DNA of 20,033 nucleotides from Gaiellasilicea sp035556515 (GTDB lineage: Bacteria > Actinomycetota > Thermoleophilia > Gaiellales > Gaiellaceae). The translations under genes and the position numbers were made by a program. Positions 16,293 through 20,033 of the stretch are shown piece after piece; the stretch's first letter is position 1, and each line of letters begins with the position of its first letter. Location: positions 1 through 20,033 of the forward strand of contig DATMEO010000051.1 in assembly GCA_035556515.1 (NCBI GenBank). The letters run 5' to 3'. The notes under the pieces were generated by a model. That model was given only the letters and a program-made list of their open reading frames with translations. It ran no database searches and was not told where the DNA came from.

Positions 16293-16862
16293 AGCTGATG
16301 CCGCGACGGCGCGCCGTGCAGCGTCGGTCGCGGCGTCGGCGAGCCGTTGTGCGTGCAGCACACGCTCGTCGCCCGGCCGGGAGACGAGGTTGGCCGCCAC
16401 GAGGCTTGCCGCGGCGCGTGCCGCAGCCTCCGCGAGGATCGACGCGGCAGCTGCGTCCTCGGCGCCGCCCCGACACGCGTGCTGTGCGGCCTCCGCGCCG
16501 AGCAGCGCCACGTCGAAGGCGCACTCGGCGATCGAGAGCGGCAGCTCGGCGGCGGTATCGAGCGCCTTGCCGATCGCCGCGTCGCGCGCCCCGTCCTCCC
16601 ATGCGCCCTCGATCAATGCGAGCGCCTCGAGGTACGCCTCCTCGTTCGCCTCCGCAAGTCGCTCGACGCGTGAACGCAGCGCCTGCGCCTGGGCGGAGAC
16701 CCCCTTGCCGTCCTCCCACTCGTCCGAGCGGCGCGCCGCCGAGGCGATCAGGCCGGCCGCCATTGCGATCACGACGCCGGAGACTGCGCCGGCGCCCGGA
16801 GCAGGGGAGGGGCCGGCGATCTCGTCGAGCATGACGCGCAGGTCGCGGTCGTAAAGCGCCAC
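16284..16862 (-). CDS. Cyclodeaminase / methenyl-THF cyclohydrolase family protein
   Basis: 192 residues from GTG 16862. ATG 16832 is an alternative, and the frame stays open upstream over the preceding gene. The N-terminal MLDEIAGPSPAPGAGAVSG, followed by a hydrophobic helix, matches the start of the formiminotransferase-cyclodeaminase C-terminal family (FTCD_C). That family acts on formimino- or methenyl-tetrahydrofolate, and the usual signature is PAPGGGS. Here the third Gly-Ser is Ala-Gly-Ala-Val-Ser. The rest is a helical bundle with ELPLSIAECAFDVA, typical of the family, and an alanine-rich end. It is the third gene of an operon led by an ECF sigma factor. Folate role by family; substrate not proven. 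Confidence 0.8.
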   Translation of the reverse strand: MALYDRDLRVMLDEIAGPSPAPGAGAVSGVVIAMAAGLIASAARRSDEWEDGKGVSAQAQALRSRVERLAEANEEAYLEALALIEGAWEDGARDAAIGKALDTAAELPLSIAECAFDVALLGAEAAQHACRGGAEDAAAASILAEAAARAAASLVAANLVSRPGDERVLHAQRLADAATDAARRAVAASAAR

Positions 16863-16875
16863 TAGGGCATGAGCA

Positions 16876-17145
16876 TCACTGATCGAGCTTGGGCAAGCAA
16901 GCTCGAATGGCATCGAGCAGCTCGTCCGTCGGCTCGTACCCGGCCGCAGCAAGCGCCGCCTCGAGATCGGCGACGAGCCAGACCCGGAACTCGGCATCGA
17001 CGCGGGCACGCTCGACGATCTCGTCGAGCTCGCCACGCGCAGCCGGCAGCTCCTGTGCAGCCTGAACCCACCCGGTGGGAGCCGGGGGCAGGATGCTGAG
17101 CAGCTCGGCCAGGCGCTCTTCGTCGTATCGGGGGGTGGCCCTCAC
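16876..17145 (-). CDS. 89-residue protein coupled to the sigma factor gene
   Basis: Starts at GTG 17145, overlapping the sigma factor stop codon by 4 bp (GTGA). GGAGG is only 3 nt upstream, unusually close. The sequence is helical and acidic: YDEERLAELLSILPPAPTGW, then VQAAQELPAARGELDEIVERA, then a C-terminal VADLEAALAAAGYEPTDELL. There are no membrane helix, zinc motif (HxxxCxxC) or secretion signal, so it is not a classical ZAS or membrane anti-sigma factor. The closing helix pattern distantly recalls Nif11/NHLP leader-type helices, without enough match to assign. It may regulate the sigma factor, but that rests on coupling alone. Confidence 0.72.
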   Translation of the reverse strand: MRATPRYDEERLAELLSILPPAPTGWVQAAQELPAARGELDEIVERARVDAEFRVWLVADLEAALAAAGYEPTDELLDAIRACLPKLDQ

Positions 17146-17699
17146 AATCCTCCAGACGTGCCAGGGCTCGGTTTTCTTCCCTCGAGTTGCTCGCGCAGCT
17201 TTCCGAGGCAGCGGGAGATCCTGCTTGCGATCGTGCCGGGCGGGAGGTCGAGGGCCTCGCCGATCGTCCGGTAGCTCTCGTCGCGGGCGAAAAAGCGGTC
17301 GAGGATCTCGCGGCAGTCGCCCGAGAGCGCCTCGAGCCCGTCGTGGACGTCGAGGGCCTCGTCGAGCCGCTCCAGCATCGCGTCGGCCTCCTCGGCGGCT
17401 GGTTCCTCCTCCGGCAGCTCGCGGGCGGACGTCCGCAGCCTGTCGACACACGCGTTCCGCGTCAGCTGCGCCAGCCACGGCCGGATCGCCGTGTCGTCGC
17501 GCAACGACCCGAGCCGCTCGTAGGCGCGGGCAAAGACGTCCTGGAAGACATCCTCGGCGTCGTGCTCGGGCAATCGGTAGGCCCGCACAGCGATCGCGTA
17601 CACGTAGCGCGAGAAGCGCTCCACGAGCTCGTTCCAGGCGGCCGGCTCACCGGCCCGGCAGCGTCCGACGAGCTGGGCGTCGCTGAGCTCCGTCGTCAT
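17142..17699 (-). CDS. ECF-subfamily RNA polymerase sigma factor
   Basis: A 185-residue sigma-70 factor of the extracytoplasmic-function type. Region 2 (about 14-88) has ELVERFSRYVYAIAVRAYRL and the HDAEDVFQDVFARAYERLG core contact segment, then WLAQLTRNACVDRLR. An acidic linker follows (about 94-107), then region 4 (about 112-172) with the helix-turn-helix YRTIGEALDLPPGTIASRISRC. Regions 1 and 3 are absent, as expected. ATG 17699 has no clear Shine-Dalgarno. It is first in a minus-strand operon with the 89-residue protein and the folate-family gene, and divergent from the secreted protein gene at 17798, a likely target. No standard anti-sigma gene is adjacent. Confidence 0.95.
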   Translation of the reverse strand: MTTELSDAQLVGRCRAGEPAAWNELVERFSRYVYAIAVRAYRLPEHDAEDVFQDVFARAYERLGSLRDDTAIRPWLAQLTRNACVDRLRTSARELPEEEPAAEEADAMLERLDEALDVHDGLEALSGDCREILDRFFARDESYRTIGEALDLPPGTIASRISRCLGKLREQLEGRKPSPGTSGGL

Positions 17700-17797
17700 G
17701 GCGAACAGTCAAGCGCGATTCGTTACGAAAGGGAAGAAAGCTGCGGGCTCCTCCGTCTTGCTAGCTCAGGGAGGGGTCGAGCAGGAGGAGGAGCAGC

Positions 17798-18475
17798 ATG
17801 TCGTATCGCAGAAGGCACCGGTGGTTCCGCCGGATGGCGCTCGGGTTGGCTTTCGCGTCGGTGATGTTCGCCGGTCGTGTCTCCGTCGCCGCGGCAAAGT
17901 TTGACGAGGGCACCAACGGCTCCCGCTATGTGGCGGCGGGTGGCTGGTCTGGTGTCGTAGACATGGAGTCGGGCATCCCGCTGTCGGCAGGGATCCCAGA
18001 CGGCGATGAGCCGTTCGTCGGCCCGCAGGCCGTTCAGGTGATCCCGTACCTCTCAGGTGGAATCCTGACCGAGGCGGATGCGCAGGCGGCAGCCTCGCAG
18101 GCGATCCACGACCCGTATCTGACCGACGTCTTCGTCCGGCCGGGCGAGTCGCTGGGCGGCCCCGACGGCCAGTCGCTGGGCGGCCCCAACGGAGAAGAGA
18201 TCGCGTTCGCCAACGCGGTCGTGGCTGCCGCGGGCTCGCTTCACGATCCGCTGACGGCGCAGGAGCAGGGGCTCGTGGTCGGGCCTCGGCCGGACGACAA
18301 GGCCGTCCGGTTCGCACACTCGGACGTGGCTTCGCAGCCCGAGCTCTCGAGCGGCGGCGGCTCGACGGTCGAATGGAACGAGGCGCTGACGGTGGGGATC
18401 GGCGCGCTCGTTCTCGTCCTCGGCCTCGGACTGGCGGTCGGCTACCTTCGCCGGCCCCGGCTCGCCGGCCCCTAG
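17798..18475 (+). CDS. Exported protein with C-terminal membrane anchor
   Basis: 225 residues, with an AGGAGGAGGAG ribosome-binding site. The N-terminus is very basic (YRRRHRWFRR) before a hydrophobic stretch (13-25), then AAAKF. This is a signal peptide, but without the full twin-arginine consensus. The ectodomain (about 35-190) is acidic. It contains two tandem octapeptides SLGGPDGQ/SLGGPNGE (118-133) and no catalytic motif that I recognise. Residues about 196-216 form a single membrane helix (ALTVGIGALVLVLGLGLAVGY) with a basic tail RRPRLAGP. There is no LPxTG, so it is anchored rather than sorted. The 98-bp divergent spacer with the ECF sigma gene suggests shared control. Confidence 0.8.
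   Translation: MSYRRRHRWFRRMALGLAFASVMFAGRVSVAAAKFDEGTNGSRYVAAGGWSGVVDMESGIPLSAGIPDGDEPFVGPQAVQVIPYLSGGILTEADAQAAASQAIHDPYLTDVFVRPGESLGGPDGQSLGGPNGEEIAFANAVVAAAGSLHDPLTAQEQGLVVGPRPDDKAVRFAHSDVASQPELSSGGGSTVEWNEALTVGIGALVLVLGLGLAVGYLRRPRLAGP
18149..18196 (+). repeat. Tandem 24-nt coding repeat (two units)
   Basis: 18149-18172 and 18173-18196 match at 20 of 24 positions. They encode SLGGPDGQ and SLGGPNGE in the anchored exported protein. Replication slippage is the simplest origin; copy number may vary between strains. Confidence 0.75.
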
Positions 18476-18496
18476 ATCGCCTGGGCAGCGACGCAG

Positions 18497-18518
18497 AGCG
18501 GGCTCTCCGGAGCCCGCT
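18497..18518 (+). terminator. Terminator after the anchored exported protein gene
   Basis: A perfect 9-bp stem AGCGGGCTC (18497-18505) with GAGCCCGCT (18510-18518), TCCG loop, followed by TT. It lies 21 nt after the stop at 18475, and before the converging gene ending at 18530, so it may serve both. Confidence 0.75.
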
Positions 18519-18529
18519 TTCGCGTGGTC

Positions 18530-18733
18530 CTACGGAGTTTCGGCCTCGCGCGCATCCAGACGTTGCTCGAACAGCTCGCGCAGCTCCTCGCCGGTCGTCA
18601 GGACGTCTTCGTACCGCGGCCGGCGTGGCGGCAGCTTCACGATCCGGACGTCGTTGTCGCGGGTGCCGTGGCAGCGGGCATACGCGGCTGCCTCGTCGAG
18701 GGGGGTGAGCCCGGAGCGGCGGCCGAGGCGCAT
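18530..18733 (-). CDS. Small conserved-looking protein of unknown function
   Basis: 67 residues from ATG 18733. The frame stays open to a TTG at 18901 (123 residues), and that extension includes PFVIAEADSPEPSDVACDAA, which could be real. The core reads LGRRSGLTPLDEAAAYARCHG, then NDVRIVKLPPRRPRYEDVL, then a charged helix GEELRELFEQRLDAREAE. There is no signal peptide, membrane helix or known motif. No ribosome-binding site was seen for either start, so the start is uncertain. The upstream stretch 18734-18960 contains only a GC hairpin (18809-18826) and no other gene. Confidence 0.55.
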   Translation of the reverse strand: MRLGRRSGLTPLDEAAAYARCHGTRDNDVRIVKLPPRRPRYEDVLTTGEELRELFEQRLDAREAETP

Positions 18734-18808
18734 GGGGGAGGGATAGCAGAGCGCGGCGTCGCAGGCAACGTCCGACGGCTCCGGTGAGTCCGCCTCCGCG
18801 ATGACGAA

Positions 18809-18826
18809 GGGGCCCCGGAGGGCCCC
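18809..18826 (-). other. GC hairpin upstream of the small unknown gene
   Basis: GGGGCCC (18809-18815) with GGGCCCC (18820-18826) and a 4-nt loop. On the minus strand it precedes the ATG at 18733 and could be a leader element. If the TTG at 18901 is the true start, it is simply coding sequence. Confidence 0.35.
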
Positions 18827-18967
18827 GCCGCCTGCTTGGGTGGACGCTTCCTCGAGGGGAGAGACAGCGTCCGGTTCCCGCGTCCTGCACGGGAAGCGCA
18901 AAGAAGCTTTGCGAAGATAGTAAGAGTGTAGCCCGGAAGAACAGGCTCGACAAGGGCCGCAAACGAA

Positions 18968-18988
18968 AACCCCGCCTGAGCGGGGGTT
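18968..18988 (-). terminator. Rho-independent terminator of tRNA-Gln
   Basis: On the minus strand, AACCCCCGC pairs with GCGGGGTT around a TCAG loop, with one bulged base, and is followed by TTTCGTTT. It starts 13 nt beyond the tRNA 3' end. Hairpin plus U-rich tail is the best intrinsic terminator in the window. Confidence 0.85.
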
Positions 18989-19000
18989 AATCCGAGCGAG

Positions 19001-19071
19001 CTGCGGGACTAGGATTCGAACCTAGACTACTCGGTCCAGAGCCGAGCGTCCTACCATTAGACGATCCCGCA
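19001..19071 (-). tRNA. tRNA-Gln (anticodon CTG)
   Basis: The minus strand folds as a full cloverleaf. The acceptor stem is TGCGGGA/TCCCGCA, the D arm reads TCGTCTAATGGTAGGAC, and the anticodon stem CTCGG/CCGAG encloses the loop CTCTGGA, giving anticodon CTG. The T arm is CTAGG-TTCGAAT-CCTAG, with discriminator G. CCA is not encoded. Typical bacterial tRNA-Gln. Confidence 0.96.
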
Positions 19072-19085
19072 CCGGGTGCGCATCG

Positions 19086-19091
19086 ATTCTA
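19086..19091 (-). promoter_or_regulatory. Candidate -10 (TAGAAT) of tRNA-Gln
   Basis: TAGAAT on the minus strand, 14 nt before the tRNA 5' end and just after the stop of the HD-domain gene, is a strong -10 match. The tRNA can therefore be transcribed independently of the upstream gene. The -35 is weak. Confidence 0.5.
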
Positions 19092-19095
19092 GCGC

Positions 19096-19977
19096 CTAGG
19101 TTTCGAGCCGGTAGACCGGGACGAGGCGCTTCTCCGCGTCCGTGTCGATGTGTGCGATCACCTCGACGTAGGGCTCGAGACCGGAGCCGCGCAGCTTCGC
19201 CTTCAGGAGCCCGTCGACCTGGAAGAGGCCGGAGGAGTTGTTCATCACGATCTCGATCATCACCGGCCGCGCCTCGCCGTCCTTGATCGAGACGTCGTCG
19301 ATCGCGGCAGCCGAGAGCGAGTGCATCGAGACCCGGCCCTTCTCGAACGGGATCCGCGAGCGGCCCTCGGCCATGTCGAGCGCGTCCGCGACCCGGAGGA
19401 TTCCGGCCTCGAGTGCGAGCGGCTGCCCGTCGGCGCGGTGGCTCGTGATCGCCTGCAGCACCTCCGAGACGATCACCGTCAGCTCCGGCTCGGCGTAGAT
19501 CCCGTCCAGCAGCTCGCGCATCTTCGGCTCTGAGAGGAAGAGCGAGAAGTCCTCGTGCCCGTGACGGTGTACCGACATGCCGACGCAGTGGAGGAGCGCC
19601 GACAGCGCCACGATCACCTCGGCGTCGTCCTGCTCGAGCCCGAAGTCGCGCACGGCGGACGGCTCGACGCCGTGCTTGGTCAGCTGGCGCAGGAGCTTCA
19701 GAGCGATGTTGGCGACGATCTGGATGTGGACCCAGGAGTGGTCGTTGATCTCCATCCGGACGACGGCGTTCACGTTCGCGACGTGCCACCACGCCTTCAG
19801 CTGCTTGTCGTCGTTGACGCGCTCCAGCAGCTTGCGCAGCTTGCGGTTCCCGCGCACCGGCAGGTTGACGCGCATCTTGTCGACCGCCTGGGCCGGGGTG
19901 AGGCGCGTCTCGCGGACGGCCTCCTCCGAGACGGGTTTCTCGATCCGCTGCTCGGTCTCGCGGTCGAGGTCGCTCAT
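19096..19977 (-). CDS. HD-superfamily phosphohydrolase-like protein with altered HD doublet
   Basis: 293 residues. An N-terminal charged helix region (1-60) is followed by an HD-type helical domain (about 64-205). It contains NDHSWVHIQIV (H80, H84), ALLHCVGMSVHRHGHE (H130, then H137/H139/H141), ITSHRADG (H180) and RVADALDMAEGRSRIP (D198). The C-terminal alpha/beta part is about 210-293. In HD enzymes the doublet His-Asp binds metal. Here the Asp is Cys131 (codon TGC), so catalysis by the standard mechanism is doubtful unless another residue replaces it. The other metal-ligand candidates are intact. It overlaps the stop of the upstream gene by 4 bp (ATGA), so it is translationally coupled to it. 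Substrate unknown. Confidence 0.85.
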   Translation of the reverse strand: MSDLDRETEQRIEKPVSEEAVRETRLTPAQAVDKMRVNLPVRGNRKLRKLLERVNDDKQLKAWWHVANVNAVVRMEINDHSWVHIQIVANIALKLLRQLTKHGVEPSAVRDFGLEQDDAEVIVALSALLHCVGMSVHRHGHEDFSLFLSEPKMRELLDGIYAEPELTVIVSEVLQAITSHRADGQPLALEAGILRVADALDMAEGRSRIPFEKGRVSMHSLSAAAIDDVSIKDGEARPVMIEIVMNNSSGLFQVDGLLKAKLRGSGLEPYVEVIAHIDTDAEKRLVPVYRLET

Positions 19978-20033
19978 GCACGCACCACGATGCTGCGGGC
20001 GAACTTGTCGTGGAAGGTCTGGTTGCGGCGGTC
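19974..20033 (-). CDS. 3' end of a gene cut by the window edge
   Basis: The last 19 codons (DRRNQTFHDKFARSIVVRA) and TGA, overlapping the start of the HD-domain gene by 4 bp. The open frame reaches the window border. The tail alone does not identify the protein. The coupling suggests it works with the HD-domain protein. Confidence 0.65.
   Translation of the reverse strand, partial: DRRNQTFHDKFARSIVVRA

Noticed and set aside
17719..17729. Short palindrome TTCGTTACGAA in the sigma/exported protein spacer
   Set aside because: Only four-base arms. Too short to support an operator call without comparison to relatives.
17798..17875. Twin-arginine signal in the anchored exported protein
   Set aside because: Many arginines, but no RRxFLK-like pattern. 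A Sec signal with a basic start is simpler.
19001..19071. Integration (att) site at the tRNA-Gln or tRNA-Glu gene
   Set aside because: No integrase, no direct repeat of the tRNA 3' end and no phage or plasmid genes in the window.

Overview
The window reads as chromosome from a high-GC Gram-positive bacterium of the Actinomycetota. Protein style (TetR with a GVAYGLVYHYF helix, secreted PPC and CARDB proteins, acidic SGRG tails) suggests the Thermoleophilia/Gaiellales side of the phylum. That placement is an inference, because there is no rRNA or marker gene here. I see no mobile element, CRISPR array or integrase. Coding density is high except in the first 0.9 kb.

Layout. 1-900 has no convincing intact gene. 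901-1140 (-) is a small protein with a C-terminal membrane helix, followed by tRNA-Glu(CTC) (-). 1525-4883 (+) is a compact locus: an acidic secreted protein with two identical 19-residue C/H/C motifs, a small secreted cupredoxin with a complete type-1 copper set, a strong terminator, an OmpR-type response regulator and its HAMP histidine kinase (4-bp overlap), and a second acidic SGRG-tailed membrane or secreted protein (1-bp overlap). 4903-5496 is a TetR-family regulator, apparently leaderless. It is followed by an array of four alternating ATTGA/TCAAT half-sites.

5623-15289 (+) is a 9.7-kb block of four large exported proteins: a metzincin-like zinc protease with a PPC domain, a multidomain M14 zinc carboxypeptidase with CARDB and carbohydrate-binding-like ends, an LVIVD-repeat beta-propeller-like protein, and an S8 subtilase with an I9-like propeptide. 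Endo- and exopeptidases of three catalytic types together suggest an extracellular protein-degradation programme, perhaps under control of the adjacent TetR.

15338-16183 (+) holds a glutathione-S-transferase-like protein and a 56-residue basic protein. They converge on a minus-strand operon (17699 to 16284): an ECF sigma factor, an 89-residue protein overlapping its stop codon, and a cyclodeaminase/methenyl-THF cyclohydrolase-like protein. Divergent from the sigma gene is a secreted protein with a C-terminal membrane anchor (17798-18475). The right end carries a small unknown gene (-), tRNA-Gln(CTG) (-) with its own terminator, an HD-superfamily protein (-) whose HD doublet reads HC, and the last 19 codons of a further minus-strand gene.

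No single gene is wholly novel at family level. The most system-like parts are the copper-protein/two-component/SGRG locus and the TetR-linked secreted protease block.
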